Assembly: GCA_964633975.1 (NCBI GenBank)
Contig: CAZWKX010000009.1
Coordinates: 1-59,574, forward strand
Length of the DNA stretch: 59,574 nucleotides
Reading direction: 5' to 3'
From: CAZWKX01 sp964633975
GTDB taxonomy: Bacteria; Actinomycetota; Acidimicrobiia; Spongiisociales; UBA11373
This document shows positions 52,699 to 59,574 of this stretch, piece after piece. Both the position numbers and the translations under genes were made by a program. The notes under the pieces were generated by a model, which ran no database searches, was not told the DNA's origin, and saw nothing but the letters and a program-made list of their open reading frames with translations. Every line of letters starts with the position of its first letter. Within the stretch, counting starts at the first letter, position 1.

Positions 52699-55600
52699 CT
52701 AGTTCTGATCGGCGAGCCAGGCCGTGCCTTCGGGACAGAAGCGGGCGAAATCGCATTGGCGACAGGCCTCGGAAGGAGTCGGGGCATGGTCGGCACCGGC
52801 GGCCCCGGCGACGAGCTGGCCCAGGTGCCTTCTTGCTGAAGCCAGCCAGGCGCCATCGGCATCCTCGGTGTGCTCGGTGAGACCGTTGCCGAGGAAGGCG
52901 AACGTCACCTTGGTGTGTTGGGGCGGCCCGGCGGGGAAGCCGGCGTCTTGCACGGCCACTGCATAGGCCTCGAGCTGGACCAGTGATGCTGGATCGCGCC
53001 AAGGACTGCCACTCTTGAAGTCGACGATCTCCCAGAGACCCGGCTCGGGCTCGTAGACGGCGTCGATTCGTCCGGTGATGAGAGCGTCGTTCACCTTCAG
53101 CTCGAAGGGCGCTTCGACGGCCAGAGGCCGGACCGCGGCAAAGCGGGACTTCTTGAAGGCGGCGAAGCCGCCGCGCCTTGTTTCGGGCACTGCCCCGGCG
53201 GGGAGGTCGTAGAAGTCGTGGCCGGCTTCCTCGAGAGGCATGGACCCCCGGTTGTGCAGCTCGATGCGGCGGTGCAGCTCCGTGCCCCTGCGGAGACCTG
53301 GGGAGGGCCGACGGGGAAGGTGGTCGATCTCGCTCCAGTGGAAACGCCGAGGGCAGCGGGCGTACGTCACGAGCCCCGTGACCGAGGTGCTGAAGGTGCG
53401 GTGGAGCGGCTCCACCGCACCTTCAGCGGGGAGGCCTTCGAGTACGGCGCTCAATCGTCCGAGAGCGTCGTCGAAGGTGGCGGTGATGCCGCGTCCCTCG
53501 GCGATCCGGCGGGGCAGCTCGGGGTCGGCGACCGCGTCGCGCAGGGCTCGGCGCCAGCCGCCGGGGAAGTGCGGATCGGGGGCGGCGACGGCGGCGCCGA
53601 GACGGTGTATCGGCGGAGGATCACCCGGCTCGGACACGTCGCAGATCGATTCGGTCGCGTGCATGCCGGCGGCCAGCCGGAACAGAGGGCTGGGGTCCTT
53701 GTGTCTCTTCTCGGTGTACCAGAAGGCGCCGGTGCAAACGAGCCTCTTTTTTGCCCGGGTCACGGCCACGTAGGCGACGCGCCACTCCTCGTCCGTGTGG
53801 CGCTGCCGCAGGACGGCACGGCGCTCCTTTTCGTCGGCGGGGAGCTTGGGAAGGGAGGCGGCGTCGAGGCGGCGCTCGTACGGAAGGAAGCGGGCTCGAG
53901 CGACGGGGTCCTCGTAGGTTCGGGCTCTGCCGGGGAACACCGTCTCGCAGACGGCGGGCAGGAACACGACGCTCCATTCCAGTCCCTTGGCCCGGTGCAC
54001 GGTGAGCAGGGCCACGGCATCTTCGCCGCCGAGGCGGGCGGTGTCCAGCTCCTCTCCGGTCGCGTCCTCGGCGAGCAGGTCGAGGTACTCGAGGAATGCA
54101 TCGATGCAGGACGGCCCCTCGAGCGGGCTCCACTGCTCGGCGAGATCGAGAAAGCGGTAGAGATTGAGGCGTGCCGACAGGCGGGCCGCGTCGTCGAGCG
54201 CTTCCACCTCGGGCCAGGCGCCGGTGCGGTCGAGTATGCGGCGGCACAGCTCGACCAGGCTCACCCCTTGGGCGATGGCGAGCAGCTCGCGGTACGCCTC
54301 ATCGAAACGGCGCAACCGGGTGGCTGCGTCGTCGCTCAGGCCGGGGCACTCATCGAGGTGGTCGACGGCCTCGAGCATGGCCCAGCCCGCGGCGTCGTCG
54401 TTCTCGTCGTCTCCCCGCCGATCGTGGGTCCAGCCGGCGAGCGGCGCCAGATCGCCGAGCCCGAGACGGTAGTGGGCGCCGAGCAGCACGCGCACGAGCG
54501 CGGTGGCATCGTCGGGACGGCCAATGAGGCGAAGCCAGGCGTGGAGATCGGCCACCTCCGGCACGTCGAGAAGGCCGCCCAGGGAGGCGACTTCGACGGG
54601 GACGCTGCGCTGCTCGAGGGTGTCGCGGATCAGGCTGATGTAGCTGTGGCGCCTGAAGAGCACGCCCACGTCGCGCCAGGCCACCCCTTCCTCGTCGTGG
54701 AGCCGGCACACCTCGTCGGCGATGCCGCGGGCTTCGTCGAGCGCGCTGTGAAACCACCCGGTGGCGATTGTGCCCTTGGGTGCTTCGTCGAGCGCACGGA
54801 GGCGATCGAGTCCGCCGCGTTCCTCTATCTCCCCGCGCACCAGGTTTGCCAGCTCGACGATTCGGCGGGCCGAGCGCCGGTTGTGCGATAGCTGCAAGGT
54901 GGCGCAAGGTGTGCCGTCGGCGTTGGGGAAGTGCTCGGGGAACCGATGGAAGTTCTCGAGCGAAGCGCCCCGCCACTCGTAGATGGTCTGATCTACGTCG
55001 CCGACGGCCGTCACCGGAAATCCGGCTCCGAAGATTCGGCGCAGCAGCTCGCGCTGCGCCGGGTTCGTGTCCTGGTACTCGTCCAGCAGCACCGCTCGGT
55101 AGCGAAGGCGGATGCGCTCGGCGATGGCGGGATGCTGATCGAGCAGGCGGTGGCACTGAGAGATCATGTCGGCGTAGTCGACAACGCCGAGCTGCAGCTT
55201 GCGGCGTGAGTACACAACCAGAGCTGCAGCCATCTCGGCTCGCTGCGCGGCGACCTCGTCGTTGATGAGTTCGGGCTCCAGCAGCCGCGAAGGGTCGACG
55301 AGGTGATCACCAAGCTGTCCCGACAGGGTGACCAGCTCGTCGACGCGGGCGCCGGGGGCGGTGAGCTCGAGAGCGGAGTGCGGTCCGGCTCCCAGCGCCT
55401 CGCGCAGCAGCTGGCGCGAATAGCCGGGGGTGATGACGGCCGTGCCGCGTTCCAGGCCGACGAGCGGGCCGAACTCAACGAGCAGCGAGTGGGCGAAGCC
55501 GTGGTAGGTGCTCACTTCCACCTCTCGGCCGGTGCCGGCCAGCTCGGGCAGGTGGGTGCGGAGCTGGTCGGCCAGTTCGGCGGCGGCCTTGTTGGTGAAG

Positions 55601-55767
55601 GTGATGCCCAGAGCCTGTTCGGGGGCTATGCCCTTGTCGCGGACCGCGGCGGCGAGGCGCAGGGCCATGGTCGTGGTTTTGCCTGTGCCGGCGCCCGCCG
55701 TCACTCGCAGTGGCAGCAGCGGGTAGTCGACGATCGCGATCTGCTCGGGCGTAGGGGCGAAAGTCAT
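52699..55767 (-). CDS. UvrD-type helicase-nuclease, AdnB-like
   Basis: A 1022-residue fusion: SF1A helicase (Walker A AGAGTGKT 24-31, GITFTNKAAAELADQL, Walker B LLDEYQDTNPAQ, TVHRAKGLEW, VAVTRAK) and a C-terminal RecB-family nuclease (RIDAVYEPEPG, IVDFKSGSPW). Four cysteines (in YARCPRRF and CRQCDFARFC) should hold a 4Fe-4S cluster. With the gene before it, it matches the paired subunits of mycobacterial AdnAB, which resects double-strand breaks. ATG 55767 overlaps the upstream stop by 4 bases (ATGA). Confidence 0.9.
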   Translation of the reverse strand: MTFAPTPEQIAIVDYPLLPLRVTAGAGTGKTTTMALRLAAAVRDKGIAPEQALGITFTNKAAAELADQLRTHLPELAGTGREVEVSTYHGFAHSLLVEFGPLVGLERGTAVITPGYSRQLLREALGAGPHSALELTAPGARVDELVTLSGQLGDHLVDPSRLLEPELINDEVAAQRAEMAAALVVYSRRKLQLGVVDYADMISQCHRLLDQHPAIAERIRLRYRAVLLDEYQDTNPAQRELLRRIFGAGFPVTAVGDVDQTIYEWRGASLENFHRFPEHFPNADGTPCATLQLSHNRRSARRIVELANLVRGEIEERGGLDRLRALDEAPKGTIATGWFHSALDEARGIADEVCRLHDEEGVAWRDVGVLFRRHSYISLIRDTLEQRSVPVEVASLGGLLDVPEVADLHAWLRLIGRPDDATALVRVLLGAHYRLGLGDLAPLAGWTHDRRGDDENDDAAGWAMLEAVDHLDECPGLSDDAATRLRRFDEAYRELLAIAQGVSLVELCRRILDRTGAWPEVEALDDAARLSARLNLYRFLDLAEQWSPLEGPSCIDAFLEYLDLLAEDATGEELDTARLGGEDAVALLTVHRAKGLEWSVVFLPAVCETVFPGRARTYEDPVARARFLPYERRLDAASLPKLPADEKERRAVLRQRHTDEEWRVAYVAVTRAKKRLVCTGAFWYTEKRHKDPSPLFRLAAGMHATESICDVSEPGDPPPIHRLGAAVAAPDPHFPGGWRRALRDAVADPELPRRIAEGRGITATFDDALGRLSAVLEGLPAEGAVEPLHRTFSTSVTGLVTYARCPRRFHWSEIDHLPRRPSPGLRRGTELHRRIELHNRGSMPLEEAGHDFYDLPAGAVPETRRGGFAAFKKSRFAAVRPLAVEAPFELKVNDALITGRIDAVYEPEPGLWEIVDFKSGSPWRDPASLVQLEAYAVAVQDAGFPAGPPQHTKVTFAFLGNGLTEHTEDADGAWLASARRHLGQLVAGAAGADHAPTPSEACRQCDFARFCPEGTAWLADQN

Positions 55768-58724
55768 GCCAGATACGCCTCCCTGCCCTCGGGCCACTCC
55801 GGGCAGACGCGCCGCACACCGCAGGTGCGGCAGTGGCTGCCCGGGGTCGGCGTCCAGTCTTCTGCCCGGATGCCCGACGCCGCCAGGCGCATCAACTCCT
55901 CGACTTCGGGAAGCCTTTCGAGACAGAGAGGGCGTGTGGTCACGCCTTTGGTGGACACCGCCGGGAACCAGAATTCGGCGGCGTCGACGGTGCCCAGCGA
56001 AGCGATCTCGGGGTCGGCGGCGGCGGCGAGCGCATAGAAGCCGAGCTGCACCGAGACGGCGGCGTCCTCGACGGGGTAGGCGTTGGCGCCCGTCTTGTAG
56101 TCGACTATGTGCACCGAGCCGTTCGAGATCTCGACGCGGTCGGCCCTGCCTCTCCACAGGGTGTTCTCGACGTCCAGCCGCAGGGGGAATTCGACGGCGG
56201 CGACGCAAGCCTCGCTCGGCCAGTGCTCGTACAGGTGCCGCAGGATCGTTTCGGCGCGCCGCCGCCAGGCCGCCGCCCACTCGCCTCCTTCGAAGAGAGA
56301 GGGATCCCAGCGCTCGTCGAGGTCGGCAAGGGCAGTTTCGAGAGTGCCGTGGGCCTCGCCTGCGGCCAAGGCGGCGCCCTCGACCGATTCGAGCACGGCA
56401 TGGACCAGGGTGCCGAGGCTGGCGAACCGGGAGCCAGCGTCGTCGACGCCCAGGCGGCGGCGAAACGCGTAGAGACGGGGACAGGTCAGGTAGAGGTCCG
56501 CCTGGCTGGGAGACAACGCCACGTCTTCGGGAATCAGTCCGTGATCGGGCCCCGCCTCCAGAACTCCGGCGAACTCCTCGGGCGGCCGCTTTCGCCAGGA
56601 ACCGGGACCCACGAGTGCGGCGAGGGCGGCGAGACGCGCCGGCTCGGCCCGGGCGGGATCACGCACCATGCGGCGCAGCCAGGCCTCGGCGTCGAGCGGG
56701 GTGGTCGGCTCGGCGTCTTCGGTAGGCCGAAGGGTGGCGGCAGCGGCGGTGCCGACCCCGGCCACCAGAGGCAGGAAGCGGCTCGGCGGGCCTGCTCCTT
56801 CGGTGGTGGCGTCCATGGTGCAGGTCCACACGACGCGGAGGCGGGCCCGGCACATGGCCGTGTAGGCAAGGCGCATCTCTTCCTGAAGGCGGAATCGAGC
56901 GTATGCGAAAGCGTCGTCGGGGTATCGCAAGTGACGTACGCCCAGCAGCGACTCCCGCAGGCGCAAGTCGGGGAACACGCCCTCGACGGCATCGGCGACG
57001 AAAACGACGTCGAACTCCACCCCCTTGGCCTGATGGAGTGTGGTGAGGACCAGGCGGTCCTCGTCGGGGGCTGTGTACTCGAGGAGGGGTGTGGCCTCGA
57101 AGTCCTCTGCTTCGCTCCAGCGCAGGTAGTCGGCGAGCGTGGCCCCGGGGTCGCGTTCGTTGAGGCGGGCGAGCACCTGGGCGAGGGACGACCAGGCGGC
57201 GCGGTCGGAACGGCGGCCTGGGTCGGCCACGGCGGTGACGAACTGAGGCAGATGGGACCAGAGGTGCCAGAATCCCTCGGCGGCGGGCGAGTCGAGGGCC
57301 CAGCGCGGCTCCGCGATCAGGTCGGCCAAGGCATCGCCGTCGGGAACGGATCGGTGAATCAGCTGAGCCCAGGTGTCGGTCCCCCGAGCCTGATCGCGTT
57401 CGAGCTGGCGCACGGCCGACAGCGGCAGGGCAAACAGCGGCCCGAGAAGCACTCGACGCAGGGAGGCTGCCCGCTCGTGACCGGCCGCGGCCCCGACGGC
57501 GTCGAGGACCACGCGGACGGCCGGGTGGTCGACGAGCCGGCGGTCGGGGATGTCGTGAGGGATTCCCCGACGCTCCAGCGCTCGGGACATCTCGGGCAGG
57601 AACCGCTGCTTGCTGCGCACCAGCACGGCCATGCGCCGGTACGGAATGTGGTCGCGAAGGTGCAGGCGCTGTATCTGTGAGGCTATCCACTCGGTTTCGT
57701 GGCTCCGTTGGTCGAAGCCGTACGTCTCGACCGAGCCTCGCCCGGGAGCGGGGATCACGGGCCCCGCGGCACCGGGAAGCTCTCCACCGGCGGTGACCCT
57801 GACCGCAGCCTGGAGGATCTCGGCGGGAACCCGGAACGACGTCGTGAGGACCAAACGGCGGGCGGGCCGCCCTGCGGCGTCGGGAAACTCCGCCGGAAAG
57901 GCGGCGACGTTGCCGAGCTCGGCGCCGCGGAACGAGTAGATCGATTGGTAGGGGTCTCCGGCCACGGTGAGGTTGCGGTGGGGGCGGTAGAGCTGCTGGA
58001 GGAGGCGGGCCTGTGCCGGCGTCGTGTCCTGGTACTCGTCGACGAGCACGTGGTGGAACTGCGCGGCGACACGCTGCTGCGCTTGGGTGCTCTCCAGCAC
58101 CTGCACGGCCGCGGACTGAAGGGTCCCATAGTCGATGCGGCCTCGCTCGCCGAGTGCAGCCTGATAGCGCTCCAGAAACTCGGGGAGCCCTCGCCAGTCG
58201 GAACGCTCCTGGGCACGTCGTGCGAGCTGCTCGGGGCCGATGAGCTGCTCCTGGCAGCGGAGCACGAAGTCGGCGACCTCCTCGGCGAATGTATTCGTCG
58301 TCAGCAAGGGCCGGAACGGAAGGGGCCAGCGTTCGGGCTCTTCCTCGGCCAGGAGCTGTGCCACGAGGGCAACCTGCTCGGGTCCGGTCAGCAGCGTCGG
58401 CATAGGAGACTCGGTGCTCAGGCTCTCGAGGAGACGAAAGGCGAATGAGTGGAAGGTGGAGGTGGGGATGACGGTGAAGGAGCGATCGAGCCGAGCCGTG
58501 ATGCGGGTGCGCAGGTCGGCGGCTCCGCGCCTGGAGAAGGTGAGGAGGAGGACGCCCTCCGGGGAGACGCCGTGCTCCTCGATGAGATACAGGGCACGCC
58601 TGGCCAGGAATTCGGTCTTGCCCGCGCCCGGCCCGGCGACGACGAGCTGTGGGCCTTCGGTGTCCGCCACCGCCTGATCCCATGCATCGGGATCTATCCG
58701 CACCTCGGGATACTGCACTCCCAT
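55764..58724 (-). CDS. UvrD-type helicase-nuclease, AdnA-like
   Basis: A 986-residue first subunit of the pair. Walker A AGPGAGKT (30-37), LLTFSRRGAADLRTRI, Walker B LVDEYQDTTPAQ, GDPYQSIYSFRGA, TLHQAKGVEFDVVF and YTAMCRAR are intact motor motifs. The nuclease domain reads GRADRVE...HIVDYKTG, with cysteines in LTCPRLY and CRTCGVRRVC. GTG 58733 would give three more residues, but TACCGT at 58732-58737 ends 7 bases before ATG 58724 and overlaps that GTG, which favours 58724. Confidence 0.9.
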   Translation of the reverse strand: MGVQYPEVRIDPDAWDQAVADTEGPQLVVAGPGAGKTEFLARRALYLIEEHGVSPEGVLLLTFSRRGAADLRTRITARLDRSFTVIPTSTFHSFAFRLLESLSTESPMPTLLTGPEQVALVAQLLAEEEPERWPLPFRPLLTTNTFAEEVADFVLRCQEQLIGPEQLARRAQERSDWRGLPEFLERYQAALGERGRIDYGTLQSAAVQVLESTQAQQRVAAQFHHVLVDEYQDTTPAQARLLQQLYRPHRNLTVAGDPYQSIYSFRGAELGNVAAFPAEFPDAAGRPARRLVLTTSFRVPAEILQAAVRVTAGGELPGAAGPVIPAPGRGSVETYGFDQRSHETEWIASQIQRLHLRDHIPYRRMAVLVRSKQRFLPEMSRALERRGIPHDIPDRRLVDHPAVRVVLDAVGAAAGHERAASLRRVLLGPLFALPLSAVRQLERDQARGTDTWAQLIHRSVPDGDALADLIAEPRWALDSPAAEGFWHLWSHLPQFVTAVADPGRRSDRAAWSSLAQVLARLNERDPGATLADYLRWSEAEDFEATPLLEYTAPDEDRLVLTTLHQAKGVEFDVVFVADAVEGVFPDLRLRESLLGVRHLRYPDDAFAYARFRLQEEMRLAYTAMCRARLRVVWTCTMDATTEGAGPPSRFLPLVAGVGTAAAATLRPTEDAEPTTPLDAEAWLRRMVRDPARAEPARLAALAALVGPGSWRKRPPEEFAGVLEAGPDHGLIPEDVALSPSQADLYLTCPRLYAFRRRLGVDDAGSRFASLGTLVHAVLESVEGAALAAGEAHGTLETALADLDERWDPSLFEGGEWAAAWRRRAETILRHLYEHWPSEACVAAVEFPLRLDVENTLWRGRADRVEISNGSVHIVDYKTGANAYPVEDAAVSVQLGFYALAAAADPEIASLGTVDAAEFWFPAVSTKGVTTRPLCLERLPEVEELMRLAASGIRAEDWTPTPGSHCRTCGVRRVCPEWPEGREAYLA

Positions 58725-58731
58725 GGGGTCC

Positions 58732-58737
58732 ACGGTA
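58732..58737 (-). promoter_or_regulatory. -10 box TACCGT for the AdnAB-like operon
   Basis: On the minus strand TACCGT ends 7 bases before ATG 58724. It would make the operon leaderless and rules against the upstream GTG. Confidence 0.5.
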
Positions 58738-58757
58738 TCGCGGCGATGTGACGCCGT

Positions 58758-59234
58758 TCAGATGTCGAGGGGATCCTGGTGGGGCTGGGCGGATCCGTCG
58801 TGTCGGAGATGTACCACCTTGTAGCCGAGGGCGATGAGCGCCGGGGCTATGAGCAGGGAGCGATGGCAGGCCTCCGGGTGCTCCTCGGAGCAGAGGATGG
58901 CGACGGCGCCGCAGTCGGCGAGCGCGGTCAGGTTGACCATTCCGGCCTCGAAGCGCACCGAGCCGGCTATCCGCCAATAGTCGGGTTCCCCTTCGGCGGT
59001 GAGTAGCTCGGGGTCATCGGGGTGGCCGCCCAGGGAATCGCCCATCCACCTGTAGGCCAGGCCGGAGGCGGTGGCAAGGGCGGTCAGCTCATCCTTGGTG
59101 AAGTCGGGAGCGTGCTGGGAGTAGGGCTTCGAGCGGACGTCGATGATGGTGGCGACCTTGTGACGCCGCAGCACGCCCGCCACATTGGCGAAGGTGGCTC
59201 TGCCGTGACCGATGGTGAAGACGGTTGTGGGCAT
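58758..59234 (-). CDS. DUF488 domain protein
   Basis: A 158-residue DUF488 protein. It begins VFTIGHGRATFANVAGVL, has IIDVRSKPYSQHAPDF and the conserved Cys-containing ILCSEEHPEACHRSLLI. The family has no firmly established function. ATG 59234 follows ACAGGTC; the open frame extends to 59426 without protein-like sequence. It lies upstream of the AdnAB-like operon on the same strand, 33 bases away, but that operon appears to have its own promoter. Confidence 0.85.
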   Translation of the reverse strand: MPTTVFTIGHGRATFANVAGVLRRHKVATIIDVRSKPYSQHAPDFTKDELTALATASGLAYRWMGDSLGGHPDDPELLTAEGEPDYWRIAGSVRFEAGMVNLTALADCGAVAILCSEEHPEACHRSLLIAPALIALGYKVVHLRHDGSAQPHQDPLDI

Positions 59235-59298
59235 GACCTGTTGGAGCCATTCTGTTCGCTCTGTGCGCCGGAGTCCGGGATCCTCGGCGCCTCTGGGC

Positions 59299-59574
59299 TC
59301 AGCCGGCGCCGGCCCCGGCGATCTCGGGTGGCGCGGTGTCGGCCCAGGCCGGGCAGATCGGCTGGAAAGCGCACCATTCGCAGAGTGGGCCCACCCGGGT
59401 GGGGAACTCGTCGTTGTCGATGGCACGCTCCAAAGCGGCCCACAATGCTCGGAGCTGGCGGTTCATGGCCTCGAGCTGAGCGTCGCTGACCGGGATCTCG
59501 TACACCGTGGGCCCGTTGAGGTAGATGAGCTTGACCGCGTCGGGGGTGCGGCCGGTGCGGCGGCGGATGAGCAG
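59299..59574 (-). CDS. RecB-family PD-(D/E)XK nuclease, C-terminal part
   Basis: The 91 residues visible before the window edge form the end of a nuclease of the RecB/Cas4 group: LLIRRRTGRTPDAVKLIYLN followed by helices and CEWCAFQPICPAW, three of the four cysteines of the expected Fe-S site. The active site lies outside the window. Same strand as DUF488 with a 64-base gap. It adds a third nuclease of this type beside the AdnAB pair. Confidence 0.75.
   Translation of the reverse strand: MLIRRRTGRTPDAVKLIYLNGPTVYEIPVSDAQLEAMNRQLRALWAALERAIDNDEFPTRVGPLCEWCAFQPICPAWADTAPPEIAGAGAG

Noticed and set aside
56659..58977. A 772-codon minus-strand open frame within the AdnA-like gene
   Set aside because: Same-strand shadow in another frame, Arg/Pro-rich with no recognisable motifs. 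High GC content makes long false frames common here.

Overview
The window is high-GC DNA from a Gram-positive actinobacterium (Actinomycetota). I would guess the class Acidimicrobiia, but that is inference. Supporting signs are GTG and TTG starts, many 4-base gene overlaps, a 528-residue SerA with the extended C-terminus, a CofC/FbiD-like coenzyme F420 enzyme, an AdnAB-like helicase-nuclease pair, LytR-CpsA-Psr and VanW cell-wall proteins with Thr-rich linkers, and TANNNT -10 boxes placed 6-8 bases before many start codons. I see no phage, insertion sequence, CRISPR array or rRNA. Most of the window is compact chromosomal housekeeping DNA.

Left part (1-20.4 kb): a truncated membrane-anchored protein is divergent from gatCAB, followed by a HAD phosphatase, PEP carboxylase, an NAD epimerase, M1 aminopeptidase, an LCP protein, serA and pgpA. 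A four-gene overlapping operon (unknown protein, hotdog thioesterase, FAH-family enzyme, gltX) runs into tRNA-Gln(CTG) and tRNA-Glu(CTC). GatCAB, GltX and these tRNAs together form the indirect Gln-tRNA(Gln) pathway. An SDR and an orphan MsiK-type sugar ABC ATPase follow.

Middle (20.4-40.7 kb): a saccharopine-dehydrogenase-like gene with a PIG-L deacetylase, cofC, pyruvate kinase, a VanW-PASTA protein, a Cas4/RecB-like nuclease, a response regulator whose phosphoacceptor Asp is missing, and an HD-GYP protein. Then comes a tight operon of two P-loop GTPases plus an eIF2B-like protein, a lipid kinase, a phosphoribosyltransferase, a 53-residue protein, an MFS transporter, P5C dehydrogenase, moaA, a nuclease/lamin-tail lipoprotein and an alpha/beta hydrolase.

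Accessory-looking stretch (40.7-45.6 kb): a nested palindromic element, a small lipoprotein, a four-helix membrane protein, an orphan type IV prepilin, a beta-propeller-like lipoprotein and a HEAT-repeat protein, with clear bidirectional terminator hairpins between convergent genes.

Right part (45.6-59.6 kb): aldo/keto reductase, a 16-residue leader ORF with mutarotase, a Gfo/Idh/MocA oxidoreductase, ychF, a TrkA-USP regulator followed by the wreck of a cation/proton antiporter, a FlgM-like protein, dtd, the AdnB/AdnA-like pair, a DUF488 protein and a truncated RecB-family nuclease.

The most general observation is regulatory. Fifteen transcription-unit heads carry TANNNT with the last T 6-8 bases before the start codon, which predicts leaderless mRNAs. 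Several form back-to-back divergent promoters in only 50-60 bp.
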